Source: Rhodospirillaceae bacterium (GTDB taxonomy: Bacteria; Pseudomonadota; Alphaproteobacteria; CACIAM-22H2). Taken from it: a DNA stretch of 60,328 bases. Location: contig JALHMR010000028.1 in the NCBI GenBank assembly GCA_022843945.1, positions 1 through 60,328 on the forward strand, written 5' to 3'. Below the pieces are notes generated by a model. It made no database searches. It saw nothing but the letters and a program-made list of their open reading frames with translations, and had not been told where the DNA came from. Shown here one piece after another: positions 51,442 through 59,713 of this stretch. How positions within the stretch are numbered: position 1 is the first letter of the stretch; each line of letters starts with the position of its first letter. The translations under genes were made by a program, and so were the position numbers.

Positions 51442-52802
51442 CCGAGAAAGTGATCGCCGAAGCGCTGGTCCAGCGCCTGTCCACGCTTTCCACCGACGCA
51501 CTGCCCGCCAACGTGCGCACCGTCGTCGAGGCGCTGCTGATCGACGTCGCCGGCCTGTGCGTCGCCGCGCGCGAAACCGACTACGTGAAGGCCGTGGCGG
51601 CGGGCTGGGACGGGGAGGGGTCGTGCACCGCGCTGGGCCATGCGCGCGGCTTCGATGCAGCGGGTGCGGCGGTGATCAACGGCCTCGCCGCGCACGGCGA
51701 GGATTTCGACGACACGTTCGAGGGCGGTCCGATCCATGCCGGCGCGGTCATCGTGCCGGCGGTGCTCGCCGCCGCCGAGCGTTACGGGCTCGATGGCAAG
51801 GCGGCACTGCTGGCCATCGCGGTCGGCGTCGAGGTCTGCTGCCGCCTGTCGATGGTCATCCCCAAGGCCGTGCACAAGGCCGGCTTCCATCCGACCAGCG
51901 TGTTCGGCGCCATGGGCGCCACCGTGGCCGTGGCCGTGGCGCGCGGCCTGTCGCAGCAGCAGACGGTTGATTCCCTCGGTATCGCCGGCAGCATGGCCGG
52001 CGGCATCATCGAGTACCTGACCGACGGCACCTGGACCAAGCGCCTGCATGCCGGCTGGGCGGCGCAGATCGGTCTGCGCGCCACGGCCTTCGGCGCCAAC
52101 TCGTTCTCCGGCCCGCGCACCGTGTTCGAGGGACCGCATGGCCTGTTCCACGGTTTCGCGCATTCGCCCAAGGGCGATTACGACCAGCTTCTCGGCGACC
52201 TGGGCAAGCGCTGGGTCACCGAGACGGTGGCTTTCAAGCCTTACGCTTGCGGCACGATGATCCATCCGTATCTCGACTGCGCCATCCGCCTCGCGAAGAA
52301 GGGCGTGAAGCCCGAGGAGATCGACTCAATCGTCTGCGAGACGGCCGAAGGCATCGTCCATCGCCTGTGGGAACCTCTGGCGGCCAAGCAGAACGTCGCC
52401 AACGCCTATGCCGGCAAGTTCAGCATCCCGTTCTGCCTGGCGCTCGGCTTCTATACCGGCAAGGCGGGCCTCGAATCCTTCACCGAGGAAGCCGCCGCCG
52501 ATCCCAGGCTCAAGGCCCTGGCCGGCAAGGTCACCTATGTCATCGACCCGAACAATCCCTATCCCAAGGGATTCACCGGCCACGTGCGGGTGACCCTGAA
52601 AGGCGGGAAGGTGATCGAGGAGCGCCAGCCGCATATCCGCGGCGGCGCGCACGAGCCGCTGAGCCGGCAGGAAATCGAGGAGAAGTTCGACCGCAACGCG
52701 GCCTTCGGCGGCTGGCCGGCGAACCGCCGCCGGGCCTTCATCGAATTCGCCCGCCGTGTCTTCGACGGCGGCAAGGTCAGCCTGAGCGAGTTCCGCGCCT
52801 GA
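51438..52802 (+). CDS. MmgE/PrpD family protein
   Basis: 454 residues from a TTG overlapping the TctA stop (TTGA). The MmgE/PrpD pattern is clear: INGLAAHGEDFDDTFEGGPIHAGAVIVPA near residue 82, KAGFHPTSVFGAMGATVAVA near 150, IEYLTDGTWTKRLHAGWAAQ near 190, and KPYACGTMIHPYLD near 265. The family includes 2-methylcitrate dehydratase and cis-aconitate-related enzymes. Together with TctCBA it suggests import and dehydration of a hydroxy-di- or tricarboxylate. The exact substrate cannot be told. Confidence 0.92.
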   Translation: MTEKVIAEALVQRLSTLSTDALPANVRTVVEALLIDVAGLCVAARETDYVKAVAAGWDGEGSCTALGHARGFDAAGAAVINGLAAHGEDFDDTFEGGPIHAGAVIVPAVLAAAERYGLDGKAALLAIAVGVEVCCRLSMVIPKAVHKAGFHPTSVFGAMGATVAVAVARGLSQQQTVDSLGIAGSMAGGIIEYLTDGTWTKRLHAGWAAQIGLRATAFGANSFSGPRTVFEGPHGLFHGFAHSPKGDYDQLLGDLGKRWVTETVAFKPYACGTMIHPYLDCAIRLAKKGVKPEEIDSIVCETAEGIVHRLWEPLAAKQNVANAYAGKFSIPFCLALGFYTGKAGLESFTEEAAADPRLKALAGKVTYVIDPNNPYPKGFTGHVRVTLKGGKVIEERQPHIRGGAHEPLSRQEIEEKFDRNAAFGGWPANRRRAFIEFARRVFDGGKVSLSEFRA

Positions 52803-54002
52803 CTAGGCGGCCGCGATCACGTCGAAGGCGATGCTGATGCGCTCGCGCGTCCCGTCGAACGGGATCGTGCGGTGCCAGACATACGACGGGAAGGTGAGCA
52901 GCAGGCCTTCCACCGGCCGCACGAGCCGGACCTCGGGCTTCGCCGAGGCGTAAAGCTCCTCGGGCCCGCGCCCGAACTCGATCCAGCCTTCGTGGCCTTC
53001 CTGGCGCTCGTGGACAACCTCCGGCAGCTGCACGTAGTAGACGCCGCTGAGCCAAGCCTTGCGGTGGATATGCGTCACTTGGTGACCCTGGCGCCACATC
53101 TTCACACCCCAGGATTCGGTGCCCCAGCTCTTTGGTGCCGTCAGCCTGAAGGGATGCGGGCCCGCTGGCAGCCCAGCCAGCCGAGCCTCCACCTGAGCAT
53201 AGATGAAGCGCTTGAGGGCCACGACGCAGGGCTCATCGGCTTCGAGCAGCTCGTCGGTATCGAGCCCGTGCACGGTGGTCTTCTCCTCGTGCAGGGTCAC
53301 GTTCCTTGCCACGTGTTCGGCAAGGGCGGCATTGAATTCCTGCAGCGATGGAAAACCGTGGGCATCGCCGATCGTCGCCGGCTGCACCAGCCGGTCGAGA
53401 TCGACCAGGGCCTGCACCGCCGCCTTGTCCCCGAGCTCGGTCAGGGCAATGGCGCGATGGGCCTGCACGCCGGCATTGTTCATGCCCAGGGCCACGCAGG
53501 CGTCGAAATGCTCCAGGGCGGCGCGCGCTTCGCCCCCCATCAGGCGCTCCGCTCCCAGCATCTGATGGGCGGTGGCGTTGCGGGGATTGACGGCGAGGGC
53601 GCGGCCGAAGTTCTCGATCGCTTCGGCATGGCGGTTCATCGCGACCAGCAGGTTGCCGAGATTGAGCCACAGCGTGTCGTTATCCGGCGCCAGTTCGACG
53701 GCGCGGCGCAAGGCCGGCAAGGCCTCATCGTTGCGGCCCAGGCCGTGCAGCACATAGGCGAGGTTGTCGTGGGCCTTGGCGAGAAGCGGAGCGGCAGCCA
53801 GCGCCCGGTGAAGCAGAAGCTCGGCTTCCGGCGCGTCGCCTTGCTGGTATCGCAGGACGCCCAGCAGGCGTAAGGCGTCCGCATGGGTCGGCAAGGTCGC
53901 GAGCACGCGCCGGTACAGGGGCTCGGCCTCCGCCAAGCGGTTGCCCTGATGGTGGGCAACCGCGGCAGCGAAGTCGTCGCTTGGGGCGGTCATCGGGCTC
54001 AT
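52803..54002 (-). CDS. TPR-repeat protein with C-terminal 2OG-Fe(II) oxygenase-like domain
   Basis: 399 residues. The N-terminal half contains about five TPR units (for example HQGNRLAEAEPLYRRVLATLPTHADALRLLG and LWLNLGNLLVAMNRHAEAIENFGRALAVNPRNATAHQMLG). The C-terminal half matches a putative double-stranded-beta-helix 2-oxoglutarate oxygenase: SWGVKMWRQGHQVTHIHRKAWLSGVYYVQLP and LLTFPSYVWHRTIPFDGTRERISIAFDV. The latter holds the distal His and the Arg that binds 2OG. Such fusions may hydroxylate proteins or peptides. It converges with the PrpD gene and is divergent from kynU with 56 nt between starts. Confidence 0.85.
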   Translation of the reverse strand: MSPMTAPSDDFAAAVAHHQGNRLAEAEPLYRRVLATLPTHADALRLLGVLRYQQGDAPEAELLLHRALAAAPLLAKAHDNLAYVLHGLGRNDEALPALRRAVELAPDNDTLWLNLGNLLVAMNRHAEAIENFGRALAVNPRNATAHQMLGAERLMGGEARAALEHFDACVALGMNNAGVQAHRAIALTELGDKAAVQALVDLDRLVQPATIGDAHGFPSLQEFNAALAEHVARNVTLHEEKTTVHGLDTDELLEADEPCVVALKRFIYAQVEARLAGLPAGPHPFRLTAPKSWGTESWGVKMWRQGHQVTHIHRKAWLSGVYYVQLPEVVHERQEGHEGWIEFGRGPEELYASAKPEVRLVRPVEGLLLTFPSYVWHRTIPFDGTRERISIAFDVIAAA

Positions 54003-54058
54003 GGCCGGGAGAATAGGGGCGCGCTTGCCGGTGATCCAGTCGTAGGCGAAGCTTCTGT

Positions 54059-55309
54059 ATGGCTGCCGCCGTCCCGAGCCGCGAAGAGTGCCTGGAACTG
54101 GACCGGGTCGATCCGCTAGCTGGGCAGCGTGAGGCCTTCGCCCTGCCGACGGACGTTATCTATCTCGACGGCAATTCGCTGGGGGCGCTGCCCAAGACGG
54201 TGCCGGAGCGCCTGACGACCGTGGCGGCCGGCGAATGGGGGCAGGATCTGATCGGCAGCTGGAACCGCCACGGCTGGATCGATCTGCCCCTGAAACTTGG
54301 CGACAAGATCGCCCGGCTGATCGGCGCCCAGCCCGGCGAAGTAGCCGTAACAGAATCCACATCTATAAACCTTTTCAAGGCTCTGTATGCCGCTCTTGAG
54401 ATCAATCCGGAGCGCAAAGTTATCCTCTCCGAAGTCGGCAACTTCCCGACCGATCTCTACATCGTCCAAGGTCTGATCAGGGCCCTCGGCCACCGCCATG
54501 AGCTGCGTACTGTTCCTGCCGCCGACATCGCCGCCGCTGTCGATCGCGATACCGCAGCGGTTCTCCTGACCCAGGTGAACTACCGCAGCGGCGCGCTGCA
54601 TGACCTGGCCGCGGTCACGCGGGCGGCCCACGAAGCCGGCGCGCTGATGGTCTGGGACCTCGCGCATAGTGCCGGCGCGTTGCCCGTCGACCTCAACGGT
54701 GCCGAGGCCGATTTCGCGGTGGGCTGCGGCTATAAATATCTGAACGGCGGACCGGGCGCCCCGGCCTTCATCTTCGTGGCGCGGCGCCACCAGGCCCGTT
54801 TCAGCAACCCGCTCTCCGGCTGGCTCGGCCATGCGGCGCCCTTCGCCTTCGAGCCGGAGTACCGGCCGGCTGCCGGCATCGCCCGGGCTCTGACCGGCAC
54901 GCCGCCGATCCTGGCGCTTGCCGCCCTGGAGGCGGGGCTCGATACCGTGCTGGCTGCCGATATGACGCTCATCCGCGCCAAGTCGATGGCCTTGGGCGAC
55001 CTGTTCATCCGGATGGTCGAATGGGCCGGCGGGGAGCGGTCCGGTCTGACCCTGGCCAGCCCACGCGATGCCCGGCAGCGCGGCAGCCAGGTCTCCTTCC
55101 GTCATCACGACGGCTATCCGGTCATGCAGGCGCTGATCGCCCGCGGCGTGGTCGGCGATTTCCGGGCGCCGGACATCCTGCGCTTCGGTTTCGCCCCGCT
55201 CTATGTCCGCTATGTCGATGCCTGGGATGCGGCCGCCGCGCTGATCGACGTGGTGGCGACCAGGGCCTGGGACCGCCCGGAATTCAAGCACCGGGCCCCA
55301 GTAACCTGA
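54059..55309 (+). CDS. kynU: Kynureninase
   Basis: 416 residues. A PLP fold type I enzyme that cleaves kynurenine to anthranilate and alanine. Signatures: [18 protein letters not shown] near residue 33, [28 protein letters not shown] near 97, [13 protein letters not shown], and [15 protein letters not shown]. The PLP lysine lies in [18 protein letters not shown] near 225. A tryptophan 2,3-dioxygenase gene follows 22 nt after the stop, completing two of the three steps to anthranilate; a KynB formamidase was not found in the window. A patch around 54355-54440 has lower GC (27 of 60 bases at 54361-54420) but intact motifs. Confidence 0.96.
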   Translation: MAAAVPSREECLELDRVDPLAGQREAFALPTDVIYLDGNSLGALPKTVPERLTTVAAGEWGQDLIGSWNRHGWIDLPLKLGDKIARLIGAQPGEVAVTESTSINLFKALYAALEINPERKVILSEVGNFPTDLYIVQGLIRALGHRHELRTVPAADIAAAVDRDTAAVLLTQVNYRSGALHDLAAVTRAAHEAGALMVWDLAHSAGALPVDLNGAEADFAVGCGYKYLNGGPGAPAFIFVARRHQARFSNPLSGWLGHAAPFAFEPEYRPAAGIARALTGTPPILALAALEAGLDTVLAADMTLIRAKSMALGDLFIRMVEWAGGERSGLTLASPRDARQRGSQVSFRHHDGYPVMQALIARGVVGDFRAPDILRFGFAPLYVRYVDAWDAAAALIDVVATRAWDRPEFKHRAPVT

Positions 55310-55331
55310 ATTGGGACCTGAGGAGACCGTG

Positions 55332-56167
55332 ATGGCCGAGACGCCGAAGACGCCGGAAGGCGCGCACACCGATCTCGCCGGCGACATGAGCTACGGCGAC
55401 TACCTGTCGCTGGACCGGCTGCTGGGGGCGCAGAACCCGCGCTCCGACAACCACAACGAGATGCTGTTCATCATCCAGCACCAGACCACCGAGCTGTGGC
55501 TGAAGCTGGTCCTGCACGAGCTGCGCGAGGCCCGCCGCCGCATCGCCGCCGACGACCTGTCGGCGGCCTTCAAGATGCTGGCCCGGGTGAGCCGCATCAT
55601 GGCGCAGCTGATCCAGGCCTGGGACGTGCTGTCGACGCTGACACCCAGAGCGAATACCTCGCCTTTCGCGGAGTGCTGGGCAAGGCCTCGGGCTTCCAGT
55701 CCCAGCAGTACCGGCTGATCGAGTTCCTGCTCGGCAACCGCAACCCGGCGATGCTGGCTCCCCACCGCCACCGCGAGGATCTGCACCGCGAGCTGGCTGC
55801 CGAACTGGCGCTCCCCAGCCTGTATGACGAGGCGATCCGGCTGCTTTCCCGGCGCGGCTTCACCCTGGATGCGGCCCTGACCGAGCGGGACTGGTCGGGC
55901 CCGCGCCCGGCCGATTCGGCGGTGGAAGCGGCCTGGATCGCCGTTTACCGGGACCCCGATCACCATTGGGAACTCTACGAGCTGGCCGAGGAACTGGTCG
56001 ATCTTGAGGACTATTTTCGCCAGTGGCGCTTCCGGCACGTCACCACGGTCGAGCGGGTCATCGGGGGCCGGCGCGGCACCGGTGGAACCGCCGGCGTGCC
56101 GTACTTGCGCTCGCTTCTCGAGGTCCGGCTGTTTCCCGAGTTATGGGACCTCCGCACCCGGCTCTGA
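55332..56167 (+). pseudogene. kynA: Tryptophan 2,3-dioxygenase, frameshifted
   Basis: Two reading frames together give a full TDO. Frame 1 (55332 to about 55646) has [41 protein letters not shown] and ends WDVLSTLTP. From about 55649 the second frame continues [29 protein letters not shown] and runs to the stop at 56167, including [28 protein letters not shown] with the haem-ligand His. The break lies at ACACCCAGAGCGAATACC (55641-55658): dropping one AG of the AGAG at 55647-55650 restores the frame. As written the product would be a truncated protein. A sequencing error is possible because everything else is conserved. It is co-directional with kynU (22-nt gap) and has a GAGGAGA ribosome site. 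Confidence 0.88.
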
Positions 56168-56440
56168 ACCCTGCGAATCGGGCTTCGGGATCTGCCAACT
56201 AAATCCTTGAGGCAGCATGGTTTCTTCATGAATCAGTAATTCGTTAGGCGCAACTATGGTATTGTCCAAGCAGTGAAAAACGCCTTATCCACGCGGGCCG
56301 TTAGCGTCGTCAGAGATTGCAGTTGCACGCCCCTGTGATTTAGCGTTCTTAAGGCACAATCTGGAATTCGACGGATATGCGATCCATCGGCCAGTCCGGG
56401 GCAGGGGATAGCGCCAAAAGGGTACGGAGCAGACGTCGCG
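56168..56440. other. Intergenic region ahead of the EAL-like gene
   Basis: 273 nt of visibly lower GC than the flanks, with stretches such as TTCTTCATGAATCAGTAATT. It is probably a promoter region. No ORF with protein-like composition, no hairpin with a T-tract and no clear repeat was seen. Confidence 0.5.
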
Positions 56441-57730
56441 ATGAGCCGCCAGCCGCAATCTCGCCCGCCGCGCGACCACGTCCGCGTCATGCCCGGTAGC
56501 CGCGCGGGCGGCGCGATGTCGGACAAGGAATATGACGACTCCAAGCTGATGGGGCTCCTTCAGTCCGCGAAGAAGGAGCTGCAGGGGCTTCGTCTCGTGC
56601 ATCTGCATCTCGGCATGCTCGAGAACACCGAGTTCACCGATACGACCCTGATCACCCGTGTTCTCAAGGAGGTTGCTGACCAGTCGGCGTACCTGCAGAT
56701 CTTCAACATCTCCAACGGCGACATCATCATGCTCTACAAGGGCCTGAAGTTCGGCTCCGTGGAGGAGGTCTGCAAGAAGATCCAGGCGCTGCTCTTCGCC
56801 AAGACGCGGATGGTCGGCCCCAATCCCTACAGGGAGAACTCGCTCTTCTCGATCCTCGAACTGTCGCTCAACTTCATCCACGTCATCCGCTTCCTCGAAG
56901 GGATCGGCCGGGACGAACAGGTGGTGGCGGCGAGTGTCGAGGCGAAGCCGGCCGTGACTCTCGAAGAGCTGGCGAAGATCGACAAGGCGCTGACCATGTT
57001 CGATCTGTCGCCGTTCATCTTCAATCAGCCGGTGATCAACATCCGGGACGAGAGCGACCAGAACAAAGAGTATTTCGAGCTCTACATCTCGATCAAAGGG
57101 CTCCAGGACCGCCTCTCGCCGGACTTCGACCTGTCGGCGAACCGCTGGCTGTTCAACTACTTCACCGCGAGCCTCGACCAGAGCCTGCTGCGCAGCCTCA
57201 ACCACGGGCTGGACTTCATCGGCAACGAATCCATCGGCATCAATATCAACCTGTCGACGGCGCTCTCGACCTCGTTCGCGAAGTTCGATGAGCGGCTGCC
57301 CGCCGCCTATCGCGGCAAGGTCGTGCTGGAGATCAACAAGGTCGACCTGATCGAGAACCGGCCGCTCTATCAGGAGCTGCTGGATTTCGCCATCAAGCGC
57401 GAATACCGGATCTGCATCGACGGCCTCAACGAGTTCTGGGTCACCCAGCTCGATTTCGAATCCCTCGGTTGCGACTATGCCAAGGTCTTCTGGACCAACG
57501 ACATGCTGACGCTCGACGCCGATCTCGAGCGGGCCTATCTCGATCGCGTGGCGGCGGCCCATAAGGGGCGCTGCAAGTTCATCATGGCCCGCTGCGGCAC
57601 CATGGGCGGCCTGCTCTATGCCCATAAGCAGGGGATCGACCTGGTGCAGGGCCGGGCGATCGACACGATCCTGCGCAAGGGCGTCAAGATCACGGACGCC
57701 ATCAGAACCGCGATGTTGATGGACGGATGA
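56441..57730 (+). CDS. Degenerate EAL-like (c-di-GMP phosphodiesterase fold) protein
   Basis: 429 residues from the ATG at 56441; ATGs at 56489 and 56516 are alternatives, the last giving a more compact N-terminus. The C-terminal half follows the EAL barrel: SIGININLSTALSTSFAKFDERL, VVLEINKVDLIENRPLYQELLDFAIKREYRICIDGLNEF, DYAKVFW and HKQGIDLVQGRAID, the usual QG-x-x-I/F end. The opening E-A/V-L motif and the metal-binding DDF are absent (IDGLNEF replaces it), so phosphodiesterase activity is unlikely and c-di-GMP sensing or scaffolding more plausible. The N-terminal half (LLQSAKKELQGLRLVHLHLGMLENTEF) is not a recognised domain. It contains no membrane helix. Confidence 0.75.
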   Translation: MSRQPQSRPPRDHVRVMPGSRAGGAMSDKEYDDSKLMGLLQSAKKELQGLRLVHLHLGMLENTEFTDTTLITRVLKEVADQSAYLQIFNISNGDIIMLYKGLKFGSVEEVCKKIQALLFAKTRMVGPNPYRENSLFSILELSLNFIHVIRFLEGIGRDEQVVAASVEAKPAVTLEELAKIDKALTMFDLSPFIFNQPVINIRDESDQNKEYFELYISIKGLQDRLSPDFDLSANRWLFNYFTASLDQSLLRSLNHGLDFIGNESIGININLSTALSTSFAKFDERLPAAYRGKVVLEINKVDLIENRPLYQELLDFAIKREYRICIDGLNEFWVTQLDFESLGCDYAKVFWTNDMLTLDADLERAYLDRVAAAHKGRCKFIMARCGTMGGLLYAHKQGIDLVQGRAIDTILRKGVKITDAIRTAMLMDG

Positions 57731-57793
57731 GCCGCCCCGACTTCCGCCCGGGTTGAACCGGGACTGACGGCCGGCTAAGACACGGTGCCGGCC

Positions 57794-58600
57794 ATGGATC
57801 TCTACCTCGTCCTCTCCAAGCTTTTCTGGCTCGTCGCCGAGCCGGCGAGCCTCCTGCTGTCGCTGCTGCTGCTCGGCTGCGTGCTGCTTTGGACCCCCTG
57901 GCCGCGCCTCGGCCGCCTGGTCATCACCCTGACGACGCTGCTGATCCTGGCGAGCGCCATCCTGCCGGTCGGTCACTGGGCGCTGAAACCGATCGAGGAC
58001 CGCTTCCCGCCGCTGGTCAGCCTGCCGCCCCGGGTCGACGGCATCATCGTGCTGGGCGGGGTGGTCGACGACTACGTCATCGGCAAGCGCGGCCTGCCGC
58101 GCTCGCTGGCCGCCGCCGGCAGCCCGCGGCTCGACGCCTTCCTCGAGCTGGCGCGGCGCTACCCGATGGCCCGCCACGTCTTCACCGGCGGCTCGATCGA
58201 GCTGATCAACGAGCGCGACACCGAGGCCGACGTGGTGCGCCGCATCTTCGCCCGGCTCGGCCTCGACACGACGCGCATCATCTTCGAGGATCGCTCGCGT
58301 AACACCTGGGAGAACGCCAATTTCAGCTTCGAGCTGATCAAGCCGCAGCCCGAGGAGCTGTGGATCCTGATCACCTCGGCGCGGCACATGCCGCGCGCCA
58401 TGGGCACGTTCCGCAAGGCCGGGTGGAGCAACGTCCTCGCCTTTCCCATCGACTACGTGACCGGCGAGAACGATGCTTTTTCGCCGACCTTCGGCCTGGG
58501 CGCCAATCTCAACATCCTCAGCGAAGCCATTCGCGAGTACATCGGGCTCGCGGTGTATAATTACCTCGGCCGCACGCCGGAACTGTTCCCCGGTCCTTAA
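57794..58600 (+). CDS. YdcF/ElyC family protein (DUF218)
   Basis: 268 residues with two N-terminal membrane helices (about 5-35 and 42-65). The DUF218 domain follows: DGIIVLGGVVDD near residue 80, ARRYPMARHVFTGGS, EADVVRRIFARLGLDTTRIIFEDRSRNTWENANF, and ILITSARHMPRAMGTFRKAGW. In E. coli the relatives SanA and ElyC act in envelope integrity and lipid-carrier metabolism. An ATG at 57794 is used; a GTG at 57785 is in frame. It lies next to two cell-wall genes, which fits an envelope role. Confidence 0.88.
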   Translation: MDLYLVLSKLFWLVAEPASLLLSLLLLGCVLLWTPWPRLGRLVITLTTLLILASAILPVGHWALKPIEDRFPPLVSLPPRVDGIIVLGGVVDDYVIGKRGLPRSLAAAGSPRLDAFLELARRYPMARHVFTGGSIELINERDTEADVVRRIFARLGLDTTRIIFEDRSRNTWENANFSFELIKPQPEELWILITSARHMPRAMGTFRKAGWSNVLAFPIDYVTGENDAFSPTFGLGANLNILSEAIREYIGLAVYNYLGRTPELFPGP

Positions 58601-58675
58601 AGTCCCTCGCCTAAGGGCCAAGGCTGTGGCAAACAAAGGGTCGGCTGTCGCAGGGCGAGTCGCCGCGGGGCGTTC

Positions 58676-59674
58676 ATGAAGCGTAGGGATTTTGTAGCCA
58701 AGCTGCCGGTCGCAGCGCTGGGCTTGTTTGGGCTGCTGCCGTTTCGGGCGCTGGCCAACACCGTCGATTTCGACTCCTGGCTCGCCGCCCTGCGCGTCGA
58801 GGCCCGGCAGAAGGGCCTGTCGCAGCGCACGATCGACGACGCCCTGAGCAATCTCAGCCCGATCCCGCGGGTGCTTGAGCTCGATCGCCGCCAGCCGGAA
58901 ACCACGCTGACCTTCGATCAGTACGTCACCCGGGTGGTCAACGACGCCCGCGCCGAAACCGCCCGCCAGCGGATCGTCGAGCACCGCGAGATCCTCGAGA
59001 GCGTCTCGCGGCGCTTCAACGTGCAGCCGCGTTTCATCGTAGCGCTGTGGGCCATCGAGACCGATTTCGGCCGGATCACCGGCGGCTTCCCGATCATCCA
59101 GGCCCTGGCCACGCTCGCCCATGACGGCCGGCGCAGCGCCTTTTTCCGCGAGGAGCTGTTCAACGCCCTGCGCATCATCGAGCGCACCGGCATCGCGGCG
59201 CGCGACATGAAGGGTTCGTGGGCCGGGGCGATGGGCCAGAGCCAGTTCATGCCCTCGAGCTATCTCGCCTATGCCATGGATTTCGACGGCGACGGCCGGG
59301 CCGATATCTGGAACAGCCGGCCGGACGTCTTCGCCTCGATCGCCAACTACCTGAGCCGGGTCGGCTGGCGCGCCAACGAGACCTGGGGCCGCCCGGTGCG
59401 GCTGCCCGCCGGCTTCGATACGGCGCTGGTCGACGACCGCCGGCTGCAGAAGCCTGCCCGGCCGCTGGCGGAGTGGCAGGCCCTCGGCGTGCGCAAGACC
59501 GATGGCTCGGCCCTGCCGCAGCGTGATGTCTCGGGCTGGATCGTCCAGCCGGGCGGCGGGGAGGGACCCAGCTTCCTAGTCTACGCCAACTACAAGGCCC
59601 TATTGCACTGGAACCGCTCGCTGTTTTTCGCGACGGCCGTCGGCTATCTTGCCGATCGCATCGGCGACGGTTAA
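58676..59674 (+). CDS. Lytic murein transglycosylase (MltB family)
   Basis: 332 residues with an N-terminal signal region containing RRDFVAKLPVAALGLFGLLPFRALA. The MltB-type domain has FIVALWAIETDFGRITGGFPIIQALATLA (catalytic Glu in AIETDFG, near residue 127), GSWAGAMGQSQFMPSSYLAYAMDFDGDGR and DVFASIANYLSRVGW. It cleaves the MurNAc-GlcNAc bond with 1,6-anhydro formation in the periplasm. The signal could be Tat-like (RRDF) or Sec, as no lipobox is seen. The RlpA-like gene follows after 39 nt. Confidence 0.93.
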   Translation: MKRRDFVAKLPVAALGLFGLLPFRALANTVDFDSWLAALRVEARQKGLSQRTIDDALSNLSPIPRVLELDRRQPETTLTFDQYVTRVVNDARAETARQRIVEHREILESVSRRFNVQPRFIVALWAIETDFGRITGGFPIIQALATLAHDGRRSAFFREELFNALRIIERTGIAARDMKGSWAGAMGQSQFMPSSYLAYAMDFDGDGRADIWNSRPDVFASIANYLSRVGWRANETWGRPVRLPAGFDTALVDDRRLQKPARPLAEWQALGVRKTDGSALPQRDVSGWIVQPGGGEGPSFLVYANYKALLHWNRSLFFATAVGYLADRIGDG

Positions 59675-59713
59675 CCTACAATATTTAGCTGCGGCGGGCG
59701 GGAATACCCCTAT

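Noticed and set aside
56285-59122. A 945-codon minus-strand open frame across the EAL-like and YdcF genes
   Set aside because: It crosses two well-supported plus-strand genes and has the low-complexity composition typical of antisense shadows in GC-rich DNA.
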